Positions 1 to 6,396 of a DNA stretch of 6,959 nucleotides are shown in pieces. How positions within the stretch are numbered: the stretch's first letter is position 1; every line of letters starts with the position of its first letter. This DNA comes from Thermoplasmata archaeon. GTDB lineage: Archaea; Thermoplasmatota; Thermoplasmata; GCA-020350865. The notes beneath the pieces are model-generated. The model was not told the origin of the DNA and searched no databases. It worked only from the letters and a program-made list of their open reading frames with translations. Location: positions 2,543,862 to 2,550,820 of the forward strand of contig CP070672.1 of NCBI GenBank assembly GCA_020351895.1, in the 5' to 3' direction. The translations under genes and the position numbers were made by a program.

Positions 1-176
1 AGTGCCGAGAGGGGAAACTCGGGATCCAGACTTCCTGAGCACATGACGCGAATAACCCTCAAGGTGGTAGGCATTTGCATACGTGATACGCCTGCTAAAT
101 CCGCTCCGGCATATGAGCACCAGTTGCATAGAAAACCCACTATCTTGGGTTTGAAGTCCGATTTACTTTGAGCCAT
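1..176 (-). CDS. mvhD: MvhD/FlpD-family iron-sulfur subunit, partial (N-terminal 58 codons)
   Basis: The reading frame opens with ATG at 174-176 and runs off the left edge, so only the first 58 residues are present. The visible protein carries the opening signature of the MvhD/FlpD family: a [17 protein letters not shown] stretch (Cys17 and Cys20) followed by [15 protein letters not shown] (Cys46). These cysteines should supply most ligands of the family's [2Fe-2S] cluster; the remaining ligand lies outside the window. In known systems MvhD docks on HdrA and passes electrons from a hydrogenase or formate dehydrogenase to it, in the cytoplasm. The start is supported by GGTGGGGGAG at 186-195, nine bases upstream, and the gene follows hdrA by 21 bp, so it is almost certainly co-transcribed and translated with it. 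The residue after CSG is Ser where I recall Arg being usual; I cannot judge whether this matters. Family assignment is firm, partner identity is unknown. Confidence 0.91.
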   Translation of the reverse strand, partial: MAQSKSDFKPKIVGFLCNWCSYAGADLAGVSRMQMPTTLRVIRVMCSGSLDPEFPLSA

Positions 177-185
177 GGTTTCGTT

Positions 186-195
186 CTCCCCCACC
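186..195 (-). promoter_or_regulatory. Ribosome binding site of mvhD
   Basis: GGTGGGGGAG on the minus strand lies nine bases before the ATG at 174-176 and just downstream of the hdrA stop codon. It fixes the start of a gene too truncated here to be recognised by length alone. Confidence 0.7.
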
Positions 196-197
196 AT

Positions 198-3100
198 CTA
201 GTCCGCCCCCTCCGAAGTTACTGCCGCAATCTCGGCAAGAAGCTGCTCGATTGTGAAATGCGGTAATGTGATTGCACACTCGGGACAGCTAGCACGACAT
301 ACACCGCAACCCTTACAAAGAGCAGATGTCACCTCGGCCTTTCCATCTTCCCTCTTTGTTATGGCACCGAAGGGACAAAGAATCTCGCAAGTTCCACAAC
401 CTGTACATTTGTCCTTGTCGACTTCTGATACGATCCCCTCTGCCTTCACCATTCCAATTGCCATTGGTATGGCTGCTTTTGCGGCGGTGCCCGAGGCCTG
501 TGATATTGAATCGGCCACATCTTTTGGATACTGGGCGCAACCTGCCACATAGATACCGTCGGTATTGGTCTCTATGGGACCAAGTTTTGGGTGCTTCTCC
601 AGAATAAAGCCATCGGCACCTCTTGGGATTCTCAGCATCTTCTGTATCTTTTCGGTCTCTTTCTCCTTTGGTCTCATGCCAACCTCCAAAACAATAGCGT
701 CGAATGAAAGCTCCACGATCTGGCCGAATAGGGAATCCACGGCTCGAATCTTCAATTGTCCTTCTTCGAATCGAACCTCTGGTTTTGATTCAGGGGAGTA
801 CCTGAAGTAAATTACCCCCTTTAACCTGGTGTCCTGGTACATCTTCTCGGCGCCCTTGCTGAAGGCCCTGATATCTCTGTAGTAATCGGCAACCTCCACT
901 CCCAGATCCCGCAGTTCGTTTGCCTGTTTTAGGCCCACCTGACAGCAATATCTTGAACACCCTGTGAATCCTTCAGGCTCTCTGGAACCCACGCAGTGGA
1001 TTATTGCCACCCTCTTGAGTTCCTTTCCATTTAACTTGAGTGGTTCCCCTTCCTTACGCTCGATTAGGAGTCTTTCCAAATCCGCATTTGTGATCACATT
1101 GGGGTAGACCTTGTATCCGAATTCACCATCCTTGGGTTCGTACAGATCGGATCCTATTGCAAGGATGATGGTTCCAATATCCAGTTGATTATCCGTTACC
1201 TTATCTTTATCATCAAGATGAATGCATTTTGGTTCGCACACCTCTATACATTTTCCACATTCAGTGCAATTCTCAAAATCCACGGCATATGAATCGGGGT
1301 ATCCGTTCAACTTATGCCATATGGCCTTTCTCGTTCCCCTGCCCTGGCCTTCGTTATAATTCAGCTCGACATCTATGGGACATACCTTCTCGCATTCGCC
1401 ACAGGAGTTGCATTTTTCAGAATCAACGCCGCATTCCCTCTGGGAAATATCTACCTTGAAGTTCCCCAGAAAACCATCGATTCCCTGGATATTTGCGTTT
1501 CTTATTACGGTAATGTTGCTTTTTTCGATATCCCTGTACTGCTGATATAGTATCTCCGAGACAGGAGTGTATTCTGGGGCCAGAAGTTCCCTGTCAGCAA
1601 GTCCACCTCCCAAGAAGGGTTTCTCCTCGATCAAATAGACCCGAAATCCCAGTCTATCAAGATCCAATGCTGCAGTCATGCCAGATATGCCACCCCCCAC
1701 CACAAGGGCCGTGTTTTCTACCTTGAGTTCTGAGGATACGAGAGGCTGAAGTAGAGCTGCTCTTGCAACAGCCATTCTAACCAGATCCTTTGCTTTTTCT
1801 GTGGCGTTCTCTGGTTCATGCATGTGTATCCATGAACACTGATCCCTGATATTTGCCATTGTAAAAAGATAGGGATTGAGTCCGGCCTTTTCACATGTAT
1901 CCCTGAATATGGGCTCATGAGTTCTGGGTGAACATGATGCCACTATCACTCTGTTCAGATTATGTTCCACAATGGCATCCTGTATGTTCTTTTGTGCGCT
2001 GTCGGAACAAGTGTACAAATTATGGGTTGCGTAAACTACATTTGGTAATGTTCCTGCGTAATCACTTACTGCCTCCACATCTACAACACCGGCGATATTG
2101 CTACCGCAATGACAGACGAACACTCCCACACGGGGACCTCCGGAAATATCGATTTGGGGTATCTCCACCTTCTCCTCTTCAACCCTATCGTCCAAGAGCC
2201 ACATCTCGGCCTTGGAGGCAGCTGCACTGGCCTGTGCCACACTATCTGGTATATCCTTTGGTCCCTGGGCGCATCCAGCCACGTATATGCCTTCCCTGTC
2301 CGTTTCCACAATGGACGTGTTGCTCTGCTTCTCCTTGATGAAGCCGTGTCTATCCAGTGATATTCCCAGTATCTTTGCCAACTCTTCAGTTCCTCTGGAC
2401 GGAATCACGGCCGATGAGAGAACAACGAGGTCTGCTTTCCTTTCCTCCTGCTCTCCTGTCTCTGTGTTCTCTGCCCTAATGATGATGTCCTTTGTTGTAC
2501 TATCTTCGATCAATCGAGCTGGTCTTCCCCTGTAGAAATTGATTCCACCCTCCTCCTTGGAGCGATTGAAATAATCCTCGAATCCCTTGCCGTAAGCTCT
2601 TATATCCATATAATAAACAGTGATATCCTCAATGGAAGCCTCATGCTCCTTTGCCAATATGGCCTCCTTTATGGCATACATGCAGCAAACCCTGGAGCAG
2701 TAATCGCAGCCCTTAAGCTGATCCCGTGAACCGTAGCACTGGATGAATGCAAGGCTTTCTGGGACCTTGCCATCGGAAGGTCTTACAACCTTTCCACTTG
2801 TGGGTCCCGAGGCGCTCAACATGCGCTCGAATTCCAGGGCGGTTAAGACGTTTTCAAATGAACCATAGCCGTACTCTGTTCTATGGGTCGGATCTATCAT
2901 ATCAAATCCAGTGGCCACTATTATTGAACCTGCAGGAATCTCGATTCTTTCCTCTGTCATGTCATGATCGATTGCCTCTGCCTCGCACGCCTTTACACAT
3001 TCCAGGCACTCCGAGCAGACTCCGCAGCTAAGGCATCTTTGAGCCTCCTCTTTCGCCTCCTCCTCTGTGAATCCCAGCTCTACTTCCTCGAAACCCTCCA

Positions 3101-4895
3101 GTCTTTTTTCTAAATCTATGGTCTTGGCCCTTCTTCTTCTTTCTCTGGCCACATTGCTTATATCGACCAGGCTACTTATATCCGGGAGCTCCTCCTCCTT
3201 CATACTCGCCTCAAGATCCTCAACACCCTGGAAATATTTGTCTATTGCAATTGCAGCTCTTTCACCATCTGCAATTGCCTGAATTACGGATGAGGGACCC
3301 GTTACAAAGTCACCCCCTGCAAATATGCCTGGCTGGTTCGTCATAAGGGTGATGGGATTAACTGCCAATCTGTCCCATTTGGTTATCTCGAACCGTACCT
3401 CTTCAGGTAAAAAGGAAATGTCTGGTGCCTGACTTATGGCCGGAATCACCATATCAACATCGATGGTGAACTCGGAATCTTTAATGGGAATCGGCCTTCT
3501 CCTGCCCGATTCATCAGGCTCTCCCAGCTCCATCTTTATACATTCTATCTTAGATACTGATTTTCTATCATCGCCTAGAATTCTTGTGGGGCTCGTTAAA
3601 AACTTGAATATCACTCCTTCCTCCTCTGCCTCCTCCACTTCCTTGGAATCAACAGGCATCTCGTCTCTGGAGCGCCTGTATAGAATGTAAACCTCTTTTG
3701 CACCTAGCCGAATCGAACTCCTTGCACAGTCCATTGCAGTGTTGCCACCACCAATCACAGCCACCTTCTCCTTCACTTTGGGAGGTTTTTCGAGATTCAG
3801 CTCTCTCATAAATGTAACACCGTGATAGACTCCGTCAAGATCTTCCCCTGGAACCTCCAACTTAAACGGCTTATGTGCCCCTGCGGCGATAAAGATAGCA
3901 TCGTAATCCTTCTTGAGATCCTCCAGTTTTATTTTCTCCCCGATGGGCGTGTTCAGCTTCACCTCCACACCTAGGCTCACAATATCATCGATCTCCCTCT
4001 GTATAACCTCTCTGGGTAAACGATAAGGAGGAATTCCCACCAACATCATACCCCCTAAAACCGGGAGTGCCTCGAACACAGTTGTATGGTAACCTTCCAA
4101 TGTGAGATTGTAAGCAGCCGTAAGGCCCGCAGGCCCGCTTCCTATTATGGCCACCCTCTGGGGTTTGCTTTCTTTTGGAGTGGGGAGAATCGGAGCATCC
4201 TCATAGGTGACTTCCAGATCTGCGATAAAACGCTTTAATGCGCTTATTGCCAGGGGATCATCCACCTCTCCCCTCTTGCAGTTCTGTTCACAGGGATGTG
4301 TACATATTCTTCCGCAAATACCCGGAAAGGGATGTGCCTTTTTTACAAGCTCCAGAGCCTCCCTGAACTTTCCTTCCCTTATCAGGGCCACGTAACCCTG
4401 GGCATTCGTCTTCGTAGGGCAGGCCAGTTTACAGGGGGATTTACCTCTTTTATGCACCGTATACTTCAGGGGAACAGCCTGCGGAAACGGAATGTAAGCC
4501 GCCCTGCGTTTACTCATATTTTCGTCAAATTCATTGTCAACCTCAACGGTGCAGGCCTTGGCACAGTCGCCGCAACCCACACATTTTGTTTCATCAACAT
4601 ATCTGGGATGTCTCAATACAGTTACCTTGAAATCTCCAGGCTTTCCCTGGATTTTTTCTACCTCTGATAATGTGAGGAGTTCAATATTTGGATGCCTTGC
4701 CGCTCCCACGAGCTTGGGTGAGAGAATGCACATTGCACAGTCATTTGTGGGAAATGTCTTATCGAGCTGTGCCATTCTTCCCCCGAGGGAGGGGCTTCTT
4801 TCCACGAGGTATACTTTAACATTTGAATCTGCGAGATCAAGTGCAGCCTGAATGCCTGCTATACCTCCTCCTATTACAACCACACCCTTTTTCAT
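198..4895 (-). CDS. hdrA: Composite heterodisulfide reductase subunit A: tandem HdrA units with an embedded GltD/NfnB-type NAD(P)H oxidoreductase module
   Basis: Predicted flavin and iron-sulfur hub of a soluble Hdr complex, 1565 residues (roughly 170 kDa), more than twice a usual HdrA. Domains in order: FAD site GGGIAG (9-14); HdrA cysteine motif TFPTNDCAMC (Cys53, Cys56); ferredoxin cysteines 105/108/111/115; GltD-like insert about 148-622 with an N-terminal cysteine region (155, 159, 194, 198, 202, 206), FAD site GSGPAG (252-257), NAD(P)H site GGGNTAMD (382-389) and YRRSRDEMP (406-414), whose arginines suggest NADPH, and a closing AGGD (526-529); cysteines 621-637 completing the HdrA ferredoxin; motif Cys720/730/733/737/738. 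Unit two has CHCG (928-931), Cys963 and Cys988, FAD site GGGISG (1067-1072), two clusters (1162-1172, 1210-1220) and Cys1301/1313/1317/1318. A 2x[4Fe-4S] ferredoxin ends the chain (1497-1507, 1527-1537). The ATG overlaps the hdrB stop (ATGA) and follows AGGGGGGG. There is no frameshift and no membrane segment. HdrA identity is firm; electron bifurcation with NADPH is inferred. Confidence 0.95.
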   Translation of the reverse strand: MKKGVVVIGGGIAGIQAALDLADSNVKVYLVERSPSLGGRMAQLDKTFPTNDCAMCILSPKLVGAARHPNIELLTLSEVEKIQGKPGDFKVTVLRHPRYVDETKCVGCGDCAKACTVEVDNEFDENMSKRRAAYIPFPQAVPLKYTVHKRGKSPCKLACPTKTNAQGYVALIREGKFREALELVKKAHPFPGICGRICTHPCEQNCKRGEVDDPLAISALKRFIADLEVTYEDAPILPTPKESKPQRVAIIGSGPAGLTAAYNLTLEGYHTTVFEALPVLGGMMLVGIPPYRLPREVIQREIDDIVSLGVEVKLNTPIGEKIKLEDLKKDYDAIFIAAGAHKPFKLEVPGEDLDGVYHGVTFMRELNLEKPPKVKEKVAVIGGGNTAMDCARSSIRLGAKEVYILYRRSRDEMPVDSKEVEEAEEEGVIFKFLTSPTRILGDDRKSVSKIECIKMELGEPDESGRRRPIPIKDSEFTIDVDMVIPAISQAPDISFLPEEVRFEITKWDRLAVNPITLMTNQPGIFAGGDFVTGPSSVIQAIADGERAAIAIDKYFQGVEDLEASMKEEELPDISSLVDISNVARERRRRAKTIDLEKRLEGFEEVELGFTEEEAKEEAQRCLSCGVCSECLECVKACEAEAIDHDMTEERIEIPAGSIIVATGFDMIDPTHRTEYGYGSFENVLTALEFERMLSASGPTSGKVVRPSDGKVPESLAFIQCYGSRDQLKGCDYCSRVCCMYAIKEAILAKEHEASIEDITVYYMDIRAYGKGFEDYFNRSKEEGGINFYRGRPARLIEDSTTKDIIIRAENTETGEQEERKADLVVLSSAVIPSRGTEELAKILGISLDRHGFIKEKQSNTSIVETDREGIYVAGCAQGPKDIPDSVAQASAAASKAEMWLLDDRVEEEKVEIPQIDISGGPRVGVFVCHCGSNIAGVVDVEAVSDYAGTLPNVVYATHNLYTCSDSAQKNIQDAIVEHNLNRVIVASCSPRTHEPIFRDTCEKAGLNPYLFTMANIRDQCSWIHMHEPENATEKAKDLVRMAVARAALLQPLVSSELKVENTALVVGGGISGMTAALDLDRLGFRVYLIEEKPFLGGGLADRELLAPEYTPVSEILYQQYRDIEKSNITVIRNANIQGIDGFLGNFKVDISQRECGVDSEKCNSCGECEKVCPIDVELNYNEGQGRGTRKAIWHKLNGYPDSYAVDFENCTECGKCIEVCEPKCIHLDDKDKVTDNQLDIGTIILAIGSDLYEPKDGEFGYKVYPNVITNADLERLLIERKEGEPLKLNGKELKRVAIIHCVGSREPEGFTGCSRYCCQVGLKQANELRDLGVEVADYYRDIRAFSKGAEKMYQDTRLKGVIYFRYSPESKPEVRFEEGQLKIRAVDSLFGQIVELSFDAIVLEVGMRPKEKETEKIQKMLRIPRGADGFILEKHPKLGPIETNTDGIYVAGCAQYPKDVADSISQASGTAAKAAIPMAIGMVKAEGIVSEVDKDKCTGCGTCEILCPFGAITKREDGKAEVTSALCKGCGVCRASCPECAITLPHFTIEQLLAEIAAVTSEGAD
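3030..4454 (-). other. GltD/NfnB-like NAD(P)H oxidoreductase module inserted inside hdrA (approximate borders)
   Basis: This is the part of hdrA encoding residues about 148-622. Borders were placed by comparing the two HdrA units of the same protein. Unit two runs straight from a DSYAVDFENC segment (1201-1210) into its second ferredoxin motif. Unit one has the matching LKYTV at 143-147, but the matching cysteine motif appears only at 627-637. The intervening residues read as a complete member of the small-subunit glutamate synthase family: the N-terminal PCKLACP and GICGRICTHPCE cysteine region, an FAD-binding GSGPAG, an NADPH-type GGGNTAMD plus YRRSRDEMP, and GIFAGGDFVTGPSSVIQAI near the end. 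In that family the module moves electrons between NAD(P)H and a partner flavoprotein through FAD and iron-sulfur clusters. The frame is continuous on both sides. Confidence 0.88.
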
Positions 4896-5776
4896 TGTTC
4901 CCCCCCTGTTATTCTTTTGACGAGATCCTTGGTCTTCACGGCATTGAACTTCATTCCCAGTTCCTTTGGATTGTACCCGAAAGCCAGACCCAGAAGCTGG
5001 GTAAAGAGCAGCGTGGGTATATTGTAATCCTTGCCGTATTTATTACCGATTGTGGGTTGATACTCGTCGTACATGATGTGACAGAAGGGACATATGGTGA
5101 CCATTGCATCGGCCTCCAATGATTTCACAGAATCCAAAACTATATGTGTCATCCCCATGGAGGCGTTCTCGTCGATTGCTAAAATCGCACCTCCGCAGCA
5201 CAATATCTTTTCAGGGAAATCCAATGATGTGGCACCAGTTGCCGAAATCAGACTGTCCAGGGACTTGGGCATCTCAGGATCATCGAAATTGTTGTAGATG
5301 GAGGATGGTTTCAGGTAATGGCATCCGTAGATTGGTGCAATGGTCAATCCATTTAGATCTCTTTTCACGTTCTTTTGGATCTTTACAGTTCCTATATCCT
5401 CGTATAGCAAACGGGATATGTGTTTCACATCGATTGTTCCCCTAAACTCGAGATCATTTGATTTTAGGATATCATTGACCTTATCGAACATCTCCTTGTC
5501 ATTTTTCAAAACCATATTGACCTTGGTCAAGTAGGCGGTGCAAGAATTACATAGGGTGATTATATCTAGATTCTTCTCCTCTGCCAAACATAGATTGATT
5601 GCAGCCATGGCAAATGAGGTATCCCTGTGAATGGAGGCCGTTGGAAAACCGCAGCAGGAAAAGCCCTCCACATCAACAAGGTTAACATCCAGGGTTTCCG
5701 CTACCTTGCGAACAGATAAATCGTAACCAAGACTTCTAGCAGGAACTGTGCATCCCAAAAAGAGCGCATAATCCAT
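4892..5776 (-). CDS. hdrB: Heterodisulfide reductase subunit B (two CCG domains)
   Basis: Predicted catalytic subunit of the Hdr complex, 294 residues, the usual HdrB length. Both cysteine-rich CCG domains are complete: Cys9, Cys41-Cys42-Gly43 and Cys76-x2-Cys79, then Cys152 (in GCHYLKP), Cys193-Cys194-Gly195-Gly196 and Cys229-x2-Cys232. In studied HdrB proteins these ligate two non-cubane [4Fe-4S] clusters that split the CoM-S-S-CoB disulfide. Here the first motif reads CCGFP, whereas I recall CCPAP in methanogen HdrB, so another disulfide or acceptor is plausible. No signal peptide or membrane segment is seen, so it is cytoplasmic. The ATG shares its A with the hdrC stop (TGATG), follows GAGGGTGAT at 5782-5790, and the stop overlaps the hdrA start by four bases, consistent with translational coupling and a fixed stoichiometry. 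It is clearly paralogous to the partial hdrB at the right edge. Confidence 0.94.
   Translation of the reverse strand: MDYALFLGCTVPARSLGYDLSVRKVAETLDVNLVDVEGFSCCGFPTASIHRDTSFAMAAINLCLAEEKNLDIITLCNSCTAYLTKVNMVLKNDKEMFDKVNDILKSNDLEFRGTIDVKHISRLLYEDIGTVKIQKNVKRDLNGLTIAPIYGCHYLKPSSIYNNFDDPEMPKSLDSLISATGATSLDFPEKILCCGGAILAIDENASMGMTHIVLDSVKSLEADAMVTICPFCHIMYDEYQPTIGNKYGKDYNIPTLLFTQLLGLAFGYNPKELGMKFNAVKTKDLVKRITGGEQ
4900..4907 (-). promoter_or_regulatory. Ribosome binding site of hdrA inside the end of hdrB
   Basis: AGGGGGGG on the minus strand lies four bases before the hdrA ATG (4893-4895), within the final hdrB codons. Together with the ATGA overlap it supports the ATG as the true hdrA start. 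That start places the FAD site GGGIAG at residue 9, directly at the N-terminus. Confidence 0.65.
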
Positions 5777-6327
5777 CAGCTATCACCCTCAATTATCTCT
5801 TTTAATTTCTCCTTTTTCAGGATCTTCTTCACCCTTTCGGGGGACTGATTTATCTTGGGTAATCCGTACTTCTCCCTCATTCTGTTCTCGAACTCAGAAA
5901 TCTCTATTAGAGCCCCGTAATTCTCTAAAAGAGCGATCTGTTCCTTTATGGCGGGATGTATGAAGCCGTTTCTTACAGCGATGTTCTTTAACGCGAACAT
6001 GAGCTCAGTTATCTTGACATCCTGAGGACATCTTTCATAACATGCGTAACATGTGGAGCACATCCAGACGAACTTGCTGTTTAGAACATGATCTTTGTCG
6101 CCGATTAAAGCCCTTCTTATGATCCTCCTGCAGTTGTAATCCGGGTCTATGGATTTCACGGGACAGCTTGCTGTACATGTTCCACACTGCATACATCTTA
6201 GGAAGTTCTCGCCTCCCGGCTCTTTGATAATTTCATACTTGAATTGCGGATCCAGTTGATCATCCGTGATTATTGACATCTCTTGAGATTTTTTTTCTGT
6301 CTTTTCCTTTTTCTCCTCTTCTGCCAA
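5776..6327 (-). CDS. hdrC: Heterodisulfide reductase subunit C (2x[4Fe-4S] electron-transfer subunit, TTG start)
   Basis: A 183-residue iron-sulfur protein that should relay electrons from HdrA to HdrB. Two classical [4Fe-4S] motifs are visible: CMQCGTCTASCP (Cys45/48/51/55) and CSTCYACYERCP (Cys90/93/96/100). They are followed by a helical C-terminal part (about 101-183) typical of HdrC, with a basic stretch near 166-176. No membrane segment is present, unlike systems that couple HdrC to a cytochrome subunit. I chose TTG at 6325-6327 because AGGGGG lies seven bases upstream and an in-frame TAG not far upstream excludes a longer form with an ATG. The first 16 residues are a Lys/Glu-rich low-complexity tail. 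An alternative start is the ATG at 6277-6279 (Met17), which would keep all cysteines but has only a weak ribosome binding site. The stop overlaps the hdrB start by one base. Function by family is firm. Confidence 0.94.
   Translation of the reverse strand: MAEEEKKEKTEKKSQEMSIITDDQLDPQFKYEIIKEPGGENFLRCMQCGTCTASCPVKSIDPDYNCRRIIRRALIGDKDHVLNSKFVWMCSTCYACYERCPQDVKITELMFALKNIAVRNGFIHPAIKEQIALLENYGALIEISEFENRMREKYGLPKINQSPERVKKILKKEKLKEIIEGDS
5782..5790 (-). promoter_or_regulatory. Ribosome binding site of hdrB inside the end of hdrC
   Basis: GAGGGTGAT on the minus strand lies five bases before the hdrB ATG (5774-5776). It resembles the GGAGGTGAT complement of the 16S rRNA 3' end. It sits inside the last codons of hdrC, as expected for coupled translation at a TGATG junction. 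Confidence 0.7.
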
Positions 6328-6334
6328 GCCGAAT

Positions 6335-6340
6335 CCCCCT
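6335..6340 (-). promoter_or_regulatory. Ribosome binding site deciding the TTG start of hdrC
   Basis: AGGGGG on the minus strand is seven bases before TTG (6325-6327). A second similar element, TTAGGGG, lies at about 6345-6351, giving a short near-repeat (TTAGGGGTA, then TTAGGGGGA). The nearer copy has ideal spacing for the TTG and none for the later ATG at 6277-6279. Confidence 0.65.
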
Positions 6341-6396
6341 AAATACCCCTAATAATAGTTTTATCTTCAATCAAAAGAAGGAAGCATTGGATTTTG

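Noticed and set aside
1718..2311. Minus-strand short open frames (1718-1918 and 2081-2311) out of frame with hdrA
   Set aside because: Both are contained in the hdrA second unit, where the main frame carries clear CHCG and CSPRTHEP motifs, and neither looks like a known protein.
253..3690. Many plus-strand open frames of 60-136 codons opposite hdrA
   Set aside because: They lie entirely within the strongly supported hdrA frame, show no recognisable motif, and are antisense shadows of a cysteine-rich coding sequence.
198..4895. A sequencing or assembly artefact fusing separate hdrA and gltD genes
   Set aside because: The frame is continuous through both insert borders, and the HdrA ferredoxin motif resumes exactly where the uninterrupted second unit predicts, so this is a true nested insertion in the sequence given.
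6375..6394. Possible hairpin terminator after hdrB2 (CTTC...GAAG)
   Set aside because: The stem is only about four base pairs with an AT-rich loop and no proper U tract after it on the minus strand; too weak to call.
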